The translations under genes were made by a program, and so were the position numbers. Shown piece by piece: positions 24,611 to 35,315 of a stretch of 64,000 bases of DNA. Position 1 is the first letter of the stretch; each line of letters starts with the position of its first letter. The notes below the pieces were generated by a model that saw only the letters and a list, made by a program, of their open reading frames with translations, did not search any database and was not told the DNA's origin. The stretch spans positions 3,634,424-3,698,423 of the forward strand of contig CAJQUN010000032.1 of the NCBI GenBank assembly GCA_907163345.1. Reading direction: 5' to 3'. The stretch is from Haberlea rhodopensis (taxonomy: Eukaryota; Streptophyta; Magnoliopsida; Lamiales; Gesneriaceae).

Positions 24611-26382
24611 TGTTGGAATCGAAGAGGGGGGTGAATGAGATTCCTTGGCTACTTTAGCGTTTTAAAATGAGTTTGCAAAACTAAAAGAGTTTGCGCTTGC
24701 GGAAGGCTTAAGTCAATCGATAAATAAAATAAAATAAGAAGTAAACAAATAAATAAATACGTAAAGAAATAAAGCGGTAAATGACAAGGATATTTGTTAT
24801 AGAAGTTCGGCGATGAATCGCCTACGTCTCCTCTTCCCGGTTAGATAACCTCCAACCGAGGTTCCACTAGAATAAATGATCTTGGCCTTGAGGGCTCCAA
24901 GTTAGCCACAACCCAACTCTTCCCGAGTTTACAAAGCTCTTCCCGAGCACAATACTCTTCACGAGTACACAAAGCGCTTCACGAGCTACCAACACTCTTC
25001 ACGAGTCTTCTTGGCCTTAAGGGCTCCAAGGATAGCCACAACACATGCACCAACTTTACTTGTTGGCGACTTTACAATTTCCAACTTGCTTTGGTGTTGG
25101 AAGACCTTTACAATAAACTCAACAAAACACCTTCACGGTGTACTCACACGAAGATAACAAGACTCTAACAAAAAGAATGAATTACAAGCTCCAATACAAC
25201 AACAATGTATGGAGATTGTAATGCTATTTGAATTTTGAATGATCAAAGCTTTGTAGAAGTTTGTAGGCTTGTTTCTTGTCTTCAAAATGCTCAAAAGCAT
25301 CCATATTTATAGTGTAGGAGGCCCCCAAGGCTCCTACTAGCCGTTGCTACACATAAGGCTTGAATCACGCGTGCATCGCCTCGGTCATCGCCTCGGGCGA
25401 TCTCCATCGCCACGTTCTAACGTTCAAATCTGGCCCAGATCGCCTCAGGCGATGTCCCATCGCCTCGGGCGATCATCCCTTGAAAAAATGCCGTAGGTAA
25501 GTTTCTGGATCGCTTGGGGCAATCAGGACATCGCCTGGGGCGATCTGGATCGCCTGGCGCGCAGCGTGCCATCGATTGGGTCGATGGTGCGCGCAGCGTG
25601 CACGCATGGCTCGGATCGCCTGAGGTGATGGCCCGGATCGCCTGAGGTGATCTGCCAGATTTCAGCACTCTCAAACTTTGCACTGTTCGACCATCTTAAG
25701 CTCATTTCTGGGAAACGTGGTAAACATGAAAGTTGTAGCCCTTCCTCTTATCTAGCCGTGGACAATATTTCATTGCATTTCATTAAGGTATGAAGACGTT
25801 ACGCCCAAAATGCTACAGCCGCTCAAACCTTGCTACAATCTGCACTTGTTATGACTTCCATGCCATTTTGCTCCATGATGCAATCCGAATTGGACTGAGA
25901 TGTTTGAATATGAAATCTAGCATATTGGGTTGGGTTTCCAACCTCTTTGGATTCACATTATTCGGAGCATCGAGCCAAGAGATATAATCAAAACATTGCA
26001 CTGCGCTCCAATTGGCTTCTATACGAATTTGCCCACCAACGGACCATTGGTTTGTGGGTCTTCATCCCATCATAAGAAATTGTTTCAACATCATTCCACA
26101 CATGTTGAACACTTAAATTGGTTGTTCATAGATGTCATTCCTTCTCGTCCAAGCTCAATAGATTCCTTGATAAAAATCACCGCTTGTCCTATGAACTCGC
26201 ATATGTTATTGTATAACTTGGGTTCTCTTCCATTGGTCTTCCCAACCAATTTATCAATCTAACCCTGTACACTAAGTAGACATATTAGTATAACACATGC
26301 AAGTTTTGTTGATCATCAAAACCCATAAATAATTCGGAGATAAATTAAGCATTAAACTCAACAATGTGTTTAAGGCTCAACA
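24611..26382 (-). repeat. 3' LTR of the gag-only copia element
   Basis: Plus-strand ends are TGTTGGAATCGAAG and TTAAGGCTCAACA. It contains a run of imperfect palindromes of ATCGCCTCGGGCGAT type at about 25375-25655 and Ser/Pro-like 'cttcacgag' repeats near 24940-25010. Confidence 0.9.
25375..25655. repeat. Array of ATCGCC...GGCGAT palindromes in LTR
   Basis: At least eight short inverted repeats of the form (G)ATCGCCT-N-GGGCGAT(C) lie in under 300 bp, for example ATCGCCTCGGGCGATC at about 25460-25475 and CATCGCCTGGGGCGATC at about 25530-25546. The same array is present in the partner LTR. Confidence 0.85.
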
Positions 26383-27100
26383 ATCTCCCCCTTTTTGATG
26401 ATCACAAAACTTGATAAACTTGAATATGTAATATGCATGAAATATGAGTAAACAAGACACCCCCTTAATAATTGCATAGCACATACAAGTTTACCAAGTA
26501 AAGCATAAAACAAATAACTCTCCCCCTCAAACAATGCATACATAAGCTCTCCCCCTCAAACTATGCATGAGTTAAGCTTCAAGTTTATCACAACATTCTC
26601 CCCCTTTTTGTGATAATCAAAAAGCACAAAATTTAAATAAACATAGCATAATTATATGTTGCTACATAGTCATATTTTAACACTATACATATGTTCATCA
26701 TCAAGCATATAATAAGCATAACAAGCCTAAGATTAAATCATAGAGATGAACCACAAACATGTGTTTAAGGCAATCAACAATAAATTCCAAGTGTTGCAAG
26801 ATGTGCTTATGTTCTACCATGAGTTCATGCACTTATGCCCAATTATCATTAAAATTATCAATGCATCATTAGATAAGATTATTAATCACATAATTGCACA
26901 TTGCATATTCAAATTTGAATTCAATGCACTTACTATAAAAGGATAAGCATACATCATGCAATAGAACAATTTATATGTGCATATGCTAAGGGGTTATCCA
27001 TTATACTACCAATGAATATTTGAGCTTCATATTTATTGGTCACAATTAATTTGTGCCAATTAAATTTTGAATTGCTCTTTTAAAAAGTATAAATTAAATT

Positions 27101-28755
27101 TTACCTCCGATGACAAGAGTGTGTTCTTGTCATTGGTCCTATGCCTCGCGCTTCTTCTATAGTGGTGAATAATACAAACTCCTCCTTTGAGTTGCTTGTG
27201 CCTTCATCCTCCATTCCATTGTTGTCCCTACAAAACAAATTAACAATAGGAGGATCTTTGGTACCCATTTGATTTTTTGGTCCTAGAGGGTTAGCTTTCA
27301 TTGGCACCTTTGGAATCCATTTCCACCTCTTGTTAGGTTGGTATTGGATTCTAGCAAACCTACACTATTCTTAGTGTGGCCATTTTTACAACAATAGTTA
27401 CAAGTAGGAGAATCATGCTTGGCTTTAGCTAACATGCTTGAAAATGATTTTGATTTGCTTGAAAAGCCTAACCCGGCTTTATCAAAGCTACACCGTTGCA
27501 AGCCAAGCAACTCATTCATCTTTAGACTACTCTCACTAAATTTGCAAAAAGACATCTTTAAAGAAGTTAATTCATTTTTCAATGAATTATTTTCTTCATC
27601 TTTCTTAACAACCTTAAGTTTGAGTAATTTGTTACTCATCTTAGTCTTGCCAAGTACATCTATAAGCTCATGATAAGAATCTAAAAGTTCATCAAATGAA
27701 GGTACCTCATTGTCGCTTTCATCTCCTTCATCTATGTCATCTTTTGCCATGAGACAAAGATTTGTTGCTTCTTCTTCTTCATCGGAGTCGCTATCACTCC
27801 ATGTGGCTATAAACGCCTTCTTCTTCCCTTTGTCCCCATTCTTCTTCCTATGACATTTATTAGCGTAATGATCTTTTTCTTGACAATTATAACAAGTTAC
27901 CTCATTTTTGGATTCATGTTTAGTAGCACTAGAAGCCTTTGGCTTATTATGTTTGTTGAAGAACTTCTTGAACTTCCTAGTGAACAAGATCATCTCTTCA
28001 TCATCATCATCTTCTTCATCATCGGAGTGATCTTTTCTCCCGACCAAGGCGATCCCCTTTCTCATAGAGCTATCATCCTCCTTTATTCATTTCCTTGTTG
28101 ACACTTCAAGCTCATGGGTCACCAATGTGCCATGAAGTTCATCAAGGTCATGGGAAGCACTTTCTCCTTTGTTTGACTCGATGATGGCCGTCCTCTTGGC
28201 ATCCCATTCCTTTGGCAAGGCTCTTAAAGCTCTCCTCCATATTTGCTTTGGAGGGTAATTCTCTCCAAGCTGAGCAAGCTCATTCATAATTTGGGTGAGC
28301 CTCCTAAACATCGAATCTACCTCTTCTCCGGGCTCCCTCTCAAATGTTTCATAATTGAGTTGTAGTAGATCAATCTTGGTCTCCTTCACTTGATTAGTTC
28401 CTTCATGACAAATTTGCAATTTGTCCCATATCTCCTTTGCGGTTGAGCACATCGAGACCCGGTTGTACTCCTCCATATCTAAAGCACAATGCAAAATATT
28501 AATAGCTTTAGCATTTTGTGAAATTAATATCATGTCCGCTCTAGTGAAATCGTCCATTTCTTTAGGGATACTTATTCCCCCAACTTCCTTTAAAGGAATA
28601 TGTGGACCTTTCACAATAATTTTCCATAGATCATAATCTACGGATTGGATGTATAGAGAAATTCTATTTTTCCAATAACCGTAGTTATCACCCGTGAAGA
28701 GCGGAGGTCTATTTGTCGATTGACCTTGAGCAAACTCATTTGGTAGATTAGCCAT
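27101..28755 (-). pseudogene. Copia gag (UBN2-type) with zinc knuckles, frameshifted
   Basis: Gag starts at the ATG at 28755 (MANLPNEFAQGQSTN). It reads PLFTGDNYGYWKNRI, IWDKLQICHEGTNQVKETK and EEVDSMFRRLTQIMNEL, the UBN2 family gag core, to a stop at 28087. The continuation (28065-27298) is in another frame. It has an acidic stretch, a complete knuckle CYNCQEKDHYANKC and a second one, CNYCCKNGHTKN, that lacks its last cysteine. A third piece (27307-27101) keeps ANPLGPKNQMGTK. At least two frameshifts separate these pieces. Gag of this kind packages element RNA; this copy is broken. Confidence 0.88.
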
Positions 28756-28788
28756 ATAAAAGATTTGATTTAAAAACAAAAATCAAAT

Positions 28789-28801
28789 GGCTCTGATACC
28801 A
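28789..28801 (-). other. Primer-binding site of the copia element
   Basis: The plus strand reads GGCTCTGATACCA; its complement TGGTATCAGAGCC pairs with the 3' end of initiator tRNA-Met, as in most plant copia elements. It lies two bases from the right LTR and fixes the orientation. Confidence 0.9.
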
Positions 28802-28803
28802 CT

Positions 28804-30545
28804 TGTTGGAATCGAAAAGGGGGGGTGAATGAGATTCCTTGGCTACTTTAGCGTTTTAAAATGAGTTTGCAAAACTAAAAGAGTTTGCGCTTGCGGAAGG
28901 CTTAAGTCAATCGATAAATAAAATAAAATAAGAAGTAAACAAATAAATAAATACGTAAAGAAATAAAGCGGTAAATGACAAGGATATTTGTTATAGAAGT
29001 TCGGCGATGAATCGCCTACGTCTCCTCTTCCCGGTTAGATAACCTCCAACCGAGGTTCCACTAGAATAAATGATCTTGGCCTTGAGGGCTCCAAGTTAGC
29101 CACAACCCAACTCTTCCCGAGTTTACAAAGCTCTTCCCGAGCACAATACTCTTCACGAGTACACAAAGCTCTTCACGAGCTACCAACACTCTTCACGAGT
29201 CTTCTTGGCCTTAAGGGCTCCAAGGATAGCCACAACACATGCACCAACTTTACTTGTTGGCGACTTTACAATTTCCAACTTGCTTTGGTGTTGGAGGACC
29301 TTTACAATAAACTCAACAGAACACCTTCACGGTGTACTCACACGAAGATAACAAGACTCTAACAAAAAGAATGAATTACAAGCTCCAATACAACAACAAT
29401 GTATGGAGATTGCAATGCTATTTGAATTTTGAATGATCAAAGCTTTGTAGAAGTTTGTAGACTTGTTTCTTGTCTTCAAAATGCTCCAAAGCATCCATAT
29501 TTATAGTGTAGGAGGCCCCCAAGGCTCCTACTAGCCGTTGCTACACATAAGGTTTGAATCACGCGTGCATCGCCTCGGGCGATCTCCATCGCCACGTTCT
29601 AACGTTCAAATCTGGCCCAGATCGCCTCAGGCGATGTCCCCATCGCCTCGGGCGATCATCCCTTGAAAAAATGCCGTAGGTAAGTTTATGGATCGCCTGG
29701 GGCGATCATGACATCGCCTGGGGCGATCTGGATCGCCTGGCGCGCAGCGTGCCATCGATTGGGTCGATGGTGCGCGCAGCGTGCACGCATGGCTCGGATC
29801 GCCTGAGGTGATGGTCCGGATCGCCTGAGGTGATCTGCCAGATTTCAGCACTCTCAAACTTTGCACTATTCGACCATCTTAAGCTCATTTATGGGAAAAG
29901 TGGAAAAAATGAAAGTTGTAGCCCTTCCTCTTATCTAGCTGTGGACAAAATTTCATTGCATTTCATTAAGGTATGAAGACGTTACGCCCAAAATGCTACA
30001 GCCGCTCAAACCTTGCTACAATCTGCACTTGTTATGACTTCCATGCCATTTTGCTCCAGATGCAATCCGAATTGGACTGAAATGTTTGAATATGAAATCT
30101 AGAATATTGAGTTGGCTTTCCAATTTTTGGATTCACATTATTCGGAGCATCGAGCCAAGAGATATAATCAAAACATTGCACTGCGCTCCAATTGGCTTCT
30201 ATACGAATTTGCCCACCAACGGACCATTGGTTTGTGGGTCTTCATACCATCATAAGAAATTGTTCCAACATCATTCCACACATGTTGAACACTTAAATTG
30301 GTTGTTCATAGATGTCATTCCTTCTCGTCCAAGCTCAATAGATTCCTTGATAAAAATCACCGCTTGTCCTATGAACTCGCATATGTTATTGTATAACTTG
30401 GGTTCTCTTCCATTGGTCTTCCCAACCAAGTTATCAATGTAACCATGTACACTAAGTAGACATATTAGTATAACACATGCAAGTTTTGTTGATCATCAAA
30501 ACCCATAAATAATTCGGAGATAAATTAAGCATTAAACTCAACAAT
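28804..30545 (-). repeat. 5' LTR of the gag-only copia element, edge truncated
   Basis: Nearly identical to 24611-26382. The match stops at 'aactcaacaatg', about 20 bp short of the terminus seen in the other LTR. It carries the same palindrome array at about 29565-29840. Confidence 0.9.
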
Positions 30546-31410
30546 GGGAACGCAAAAAACAACTTAGACTGGTTGATCTCCATTTTACACTGGTCTAGTG
30601 CCAAAGTTGTCACCCCATAAAGGTATTAGAAATCAGTGGCTCGGATCTTCCAATCTATTACCGCTTTTTCCTTCCTCCTATCTTCTGATTATTACTACTC
30701 TTTGCTCAACTAGTTGTCAACGCTGAACTAGGAATGAAAGAAGAACGCTGAATCCATTTTTCTTCTCTTGAGGAAGAGGAAGAACATAATGGATCAGCCT
30801 CCGGAGTCCACGAATAATAACTCCAACAAACATGACAGTGAAGAAAAAAATTGATTTCTTTAAAGGTGATTCTAGTTACTCAAAAGTTGGGCATAACAAC
30901 CTTCCAAATCTTGGGCAGAAGAGGTAAATGAGGTTGATGATTTTCCTTTCAGTCTCGGATTGGCTTGAAAAGGGGTATGAAAATTTTGTCACGAGTGAGG
31001 AATACCCCTACGATAACGAACTAATGGAAAGACTCAGTGCATAATAGTTAGAAACACATGGGCATGAGGAGTCTAGGGCCCATCTTTGTTCCGATGACGA
31101 GGATGACGATGAAGTCGTCTTACACGTCCCATCAACAACGATCAACAAGACTTACAATCTGAGGACCAGATCTCGCAAGAAATAGAGTTACAGCATTTAC
31201 TTGTTGATTAGTTAACTATTTTGGGTTATTTGTATTAAGTTTGGTTACTGATATTCTCGTTGTAGGGTTTGATGCTCAAACTCATATTTTACAATTTAAG
31301 GGGTAAATGACTTAGTCCTCCTCTTGTACTGTTGATTTTATCATCAATAAAATAAGTGATTTCATGCCACCTTAAAAATACAAAAAAAAAAAACGAAAAA
31401 AAAAACTTAC
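30546..31410 (+). other. Unassigned sequence ending in a poly(A) tract
   Basis: No intact gene. A short frame near 31075-31185 encodes an acidic stretch followed by TYNLRTRSRKK and a stop. An AATAAA signal at about 31347 is followed by an A-rich tail at 31374-31408. This is the layout of a retroposed polyadenylated transcript or of a LINE 3' end. Source not recognised. Confidence 0.4.
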
Positions 31411-31423
31411 TTTGATGAATTTG

Positions 31424-31675
31424 ACAATTTTCACATGTAAGATATATTGAAAATCATGATATATGTATATTTATATATATTCCCTCATAATATATATTGA
31501 AAATCATAATAGCTGGCTTCTTATTTTATGTACTTGTAATTCCAATTTACAATTTTCACATGTAAGATATATTGAAAATCATAATATATGTATATTTATA
31601 TATATTCCCTCATAATATATATTGAAACACATAATAGGTGGATTCTTATTTTTTGTATTTGTATTTCCAATTTGC
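31424..31675 (+). repeat. 126-bp tandem repeat upstream of DIR1
   Basis: A 126-bp segment starting ACAATTTTCACATGTAAGAT occurs at 31424 and again at 31550, with few differences. A single copy of related sequence lies downstream of both RING fusions (41505 and 46597), so the duplication is private to the DIR1 flank. Confidence 0.8.
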
Positions 31676-32020
31676 TTCTAAAATATAAACATCAAAATGC
31701 ACCTGATGTATAATATTAATTTCACTCTCATTTCTTTATGTCGATTTTTATTTCTTTAATAATTCTATGTGATCGATTCGATACCTTTTAACTACTGAAA
31801 CGTGAGTATCCAAAATAATATTTCTGAGAGCGAGATGAACCTACTCAGCATTATTAAATAACTCGGCTTTAATCATGCTTTTATCAGGAAAAAAAAATCT
31901 AATCAAATAATTAAATTCTTGACTAGAGATATTGAATATTTCAAACGATTTAGAGATATTAATATTCAGACAATAGAAAATAAATATCAACACGTTGCTT
32001 ATTCCTTAGCACAACTTACC

Positions 32021-32029
32021 TTATATATA
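32021..32029 (+). promoter_or_regulatory. TATA box of DIR1
   Basis: TTATATATA lies 84-92 bp before the DIR1 ATG, in a stretch conserved with DIR2 (ACAACTTACC before it, ACACTTCATCCCCAA after it). Position and conservation support a core promoter. Confidence 0.65.
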
Positions 32030-32112
32030 CACTTCATCCCCAACAATGTATGCATGTACTTACATAAACTTTTAGATATTATCTTTTACAAACATAGCCA
32101 AAAAACAGAGTG

Positions 32113-32775
32113 ATGGCAAAGTTCAAGGTAAGTAAAATTGTTATGATTCTCTCTTTTATTCATGTCATTATGGTATTAAGCCAAGGACCACGACCTGTGA
32201 ATGCATGGTTTCAAAACATAAAGAACCAGCCAACATCGAAAACGACAATATTTCAACCGGTGAATACATGGTTTCAAAACATAAAGAACCATCCAGCGTC
32301 GAAAACAAGTACTTTTCAGGTATATGTTCAAAATATTTTAGGTGGTCCTGGACAAACAGTTTACGAAATAGCCAGGTCTAACATCACTTCAACTTCATCG
32401 ACATCATTTGGGCAACTATTCATGTCCGATGACTTACTAACCGCAGGACCTGATCCAAGTTCCCAAGCACTTGGCCGTGGGCAAGGGTTGGTAGGTTTCG
32501 CCGACCTGAATGAATTTGCATTATACTTTAGTGTCAATTTTTTCTTCACAGAGGGTCCCTATAAAGGTAGTACGATCTCTGTTTTTGGACGAAATCCAAT
32601 ATCGAAAGCTACTCGAGAATTATCTATTATTGGGGGTACTGGAGTTTTTCGGTTGGCACGAGGTGTTGCGATAGTTAGCACTTATATGGATTACAATGCA
32701 ACCGGTTATGGTATTCTCGAATACAATTTTTATGTTGTTCTTGATCAGTATGGAAATGATTATAGTGTTGTTTGA
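32113..32775 (+). CDS. Dirigent family protein (DIR1)
   Basis: A single uninterrupted frame of 220 codons, intronless as is usual for dirigent genes. The start is the ATG at 32113 (MAKFKVSK). Residues 1-24 form a hydrophobic secretion signal. Residues 29-49 and 50-70 are two copies of a 21-residue motif (VNxWFQNIKNxPxSK). The dirigent beta-barrel runs from about 68 to 212, with SDDLLTAGPDPSSQALGRGQ, NFFFTEGPYKGSTIS, VFGRNP and GGTGVFRLARG. Dirigent proteins act in the apoplast and steer the coupling of phenoxy radicals in lignan and lignin-like pathways. The TAGPDPSS-type motif fits DIR-b/d-like members better than the pinoresinol-forming DIR-a group, so the product is unknown. An AATAAA lies at 32815. 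DIR2 is its close paralogue. Confidence 0.93.
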   Translation: MAKFKVSKIVMILSFIHVIMVLSQGPRPVNAWFQNIKNQPTSKTTIFQPVNTWFQNIKNHPASKTSTFQVYVQNILGGPGQTVYEIARSNITSTSSTSFGQLFMSDDLLTAGPDPSSQALGRGQGLVGFADLNEFALYFSVNFFFTEGPYKGSTISVFGRNPISKATRELSIIGGTGVFRLARGVAIVSTYMDYNATGYGILEYNFYVVLDQYGNDYSVV

Positions 32776-32864
32776 TATTTTCTTTGTTTATATATGTAAG
32801 CTGAAATTTTATAAAATAAACTCCTAAATAATGGACTTCTGTGTTTACTATTTGAGAAGGAAAT

Positions 32865-35015
32865 CACACATTTATCTGAAAAACAAGGTGGCCAAGATCA
32901 TTTATACGCATCAATGTCATCTTTCTGTGAGGTACTGGATCAATATGAACTTGTTGATTATGTTTTTGTTGGACCACACTTTACCTGGCGTAATTGTCCA
33001 AATTATCCGAATGACCTCTTTGAAAGGCTTGATCGTGGGGTGGCTAATTGTGCGTTGAAAAACCTGTTCAGTGAAGCTAGTGTTCACCATCATGATTACT
33101 TCGGCTCGGATCACAGGTTGTTGACAATTCGTTTATGGAATACGGAGAGAACTAATTTCCGACGATCTACCTTCAAGAATTTATCTCGTTTCGAGCCTCT
33201 TTGGCGTTCCTCCCCAGATTTTCAACATGTACTGCTTGACAGTTGGAATTTACTGTTTTCAGACAATGTTCACTGTGATATGACATTTTCACAGGCCTTG
33301 GCTCGCTGTGGTCGAACACTTGAAATCTTGGGGAAATAAGACTTGGCAATTTATTTGGCAAAATGAACTCTCTTCAGCAGGAGATAGCTAGATTTAATGA
33401 GGGCACTGATAATGATTTCTCATCTACTCATGTCCACCAGTTGGGGAAACAAATTGATCCGTGTTTGGCTTTTGAAGAATACTGCTGGAGACAAAGATCA
33501 AGAGTTGATTGGTTAGCGGGAGGTGATCGCAATACGAAATTTTTCCATCAAAAAGCAAACGCTCGTAGGCGAAAAAACAGGATCTGTGGCATTCTATCGC
33601 ATGATGATGTGTGGCATACTCAACCATATGAAGCGGAGTCTATTATTGGCAGTTACTTCCCTCAGTAATTCACCTCGTCCAACCCTCAGGAGATTATTGA
33701 TCGAGCTGTCAAAGGCAATACTTGTCAGCTTACTGTTACCATGCGACAGTCATTGGATATGCCATACACGAAGGCAGAGGTGCGAGAGGCGTTATTTGGA
33801 ATGATTCCTGGGAAAGCCCCAAGGGCAGACGCATTTCATGTGGGGGTTTTCCAGGAAAACTGGAGTTTGGTGGGGAGTGCTATCACAAGGGTTTGCTTGG
33901 AAGTGCTGAATGGGCATGCCTCTTTTCAGCCTTTCAATCATGCTTATATGGTCTTTGATGTCATATGGCATATCGGTTTCCTCGGGTAAAATCCTTCGCA
34001 AATACCGAACAGAAATATCCCTAGGACATAACCCCGAGCACAAGGTACCCGAACACAAGATATCCGAACACTATTAAACCCTGCTCAGTATACTGGTCAA
34101 AGAATAGCCGAAGACCCGGGCGTAACCAACAAATCAACCGACAGAGATAAACGTGCAATAATGGAGCGCGGATTTCTCGGACACACTTGCCCCAATAACG
34201 TCACGATCAGAGGATGTCGTGTTCCGGATTTCCCGCGAGTTAACCACCGGGATCAGCTCTATAAATACACACTTGTGGTTTCATTGTAAGGGGTTGGGCA
34301 AAAAAAGACTCCGAAGAGAACATATCAAGTATGTTCGGTCTTTTCCCATATTTTCTAATTTTCTCGTTTAAAAGTCTGTTGTTCGTATTTCGTGTCAAAG
34401 TCATGTGACAAGTCCATTTTTACAGTGAAGAATTTATACTGTACAAGGTCCCGTGGTTTTTCCTTCATTCTTGAGGGTTTTTCATGAGGGTTTTTCACGT
34501 AAAAATTGTGGTGTCTTTTGTTTATTTTTCGCAAACACTTAGTTCTACCGAACACGAGAGATAAAGAATCACATCTGTCTTGGTCCCCAAAATTCGAGAT
34601 CCAAAATCAGTTAAGGATTTTAGACCACTGAGTATGTGCAATGTAGTTTCTAAAATCATGTCTAAAGCAATGGCGAATCGCTTAAAGGGTATTCTCTCCG
34701 AACTAATCTCTCCGAAGCTGAGTGCTTTTGTACCTGACAGACAGATTACTGACAATATTATAGTTGTGTTTGAATGTGTACATACGCTACGAAGTCGCAA
34801 GCATGGGCGTAAATGTTTGATGGCCTTCAAGCTAGATATTAGTAAAGCCTATGACCGTGTTGAATGGCCGTTTCTTATTGCGGTTATGGAAAAAATGGGT
34901 TTCCCATCGAGGTGGATTTCGCGTATTCTGAATTACCTTCGGACATCTCATTATTATATATTAATTAATGGCATTCCTACAGGCTCCTTTTACCAGAGTC
35001 GGAGTCTAAGACGAA
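32865..35015 (+). mobile_element. LINE (L1-type) fragment, interrupted
   Basis: Starting inside the DIR1 3' flank, which still matches DIR2 up to about 32864, the sequence encodes pieces of a LINE ORF2. These are the end of the endonuclease (LDQYELVDYVFVGPHFTW, ERLDRGVANC, FGSDHRLL), a linker (WLAGGDRNTKFFHQKANARR), and the RT start (GKAPRADAFHVGVFQENW). After an insertion come DFRPLSMCNVVSKIMSKA, AFVPDRQITDN and FKLDISKAYDRVEWPFL. It stops at GSFYQSRSLR, before the catalytic YADD motif. Stops and frameshifts break every segment. Both ends are truncated. Confidence 0.88.
33941..34566. mobile_element. LTR-like insertion inside the LINE
   Basis: The LINE frame is interrupted after FNH by 626 bp and resumes at 34567. 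AATCA stands on both sides (33936-33940 and 34567-34571), a candidate 5-bp target duplication. The insert starts TG, has a TATA box (CTATAAATACAC) at about 34258 and a leader-like downstream part, but ends AAAG and not CA. A degraded solo LTR or small TRIM-like element is the best guess, probably plus-oriented. Confidence 0.55.
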
Positions 35016-35315
35016 GCTATTAAGCAAACGAAATCCAAAATTCTGATTTTAACCCCCACAAACCCAAATCGTAGATTAAATAATTCCGATGAGACTGTTA
35101 GATTTGAATTTGACCCGGATTGGATCCGACCCATTAAAAACATAGCGTTAAATCCCAATATAGCATCTTTATGGGGAGTTCCACGATTTTGTTTCGGCAA
35201 CCGGATTGATATATCATTTTGGTCATTTTTTATTTAACTTTTTTTACTTTTTGCACATTAATTTTTAAATATCTAATAAACATTAACGTGTATTATATAT
35301 ATTTATAAGGAAAAA
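35016..35315. other. Intergenic spacer, nothing recognised
   Basis: Short AT-rich spacer between the LINE fragment and the next LTR element. Confidence 0.5.

Larger units (their letters stand above)
24611..30545 (-). mobile_element. Gag-only Ty1/copia-like retrotransposon, minus strand
   Basis: LTR copies at 24611-26382 and 28804-30545 flank a 2.4-kb interior. The primer-binding site complement lies against the right LTR, and the polypurine tract complement (CTCCCCCTTTTT) against the left one, so the element reads right to left. The interior encodes only gag; protease, integrase and RT are absent. The right (5') LTR lacks about 20 bp at its outer end compared with the left one, and no matching target duplication is seen, so the right edge is truncated. 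Such elements must borrow enzymes from full-length relatives. Confidence 0.9.

Noticed and set aside
32110..32112. GTG as the DIR1 start (and 48403 for DIR2)
   Set aside because: A normal ATG follows directly, with a signal peptide after it; plant nuclear genes rarely use GTG.
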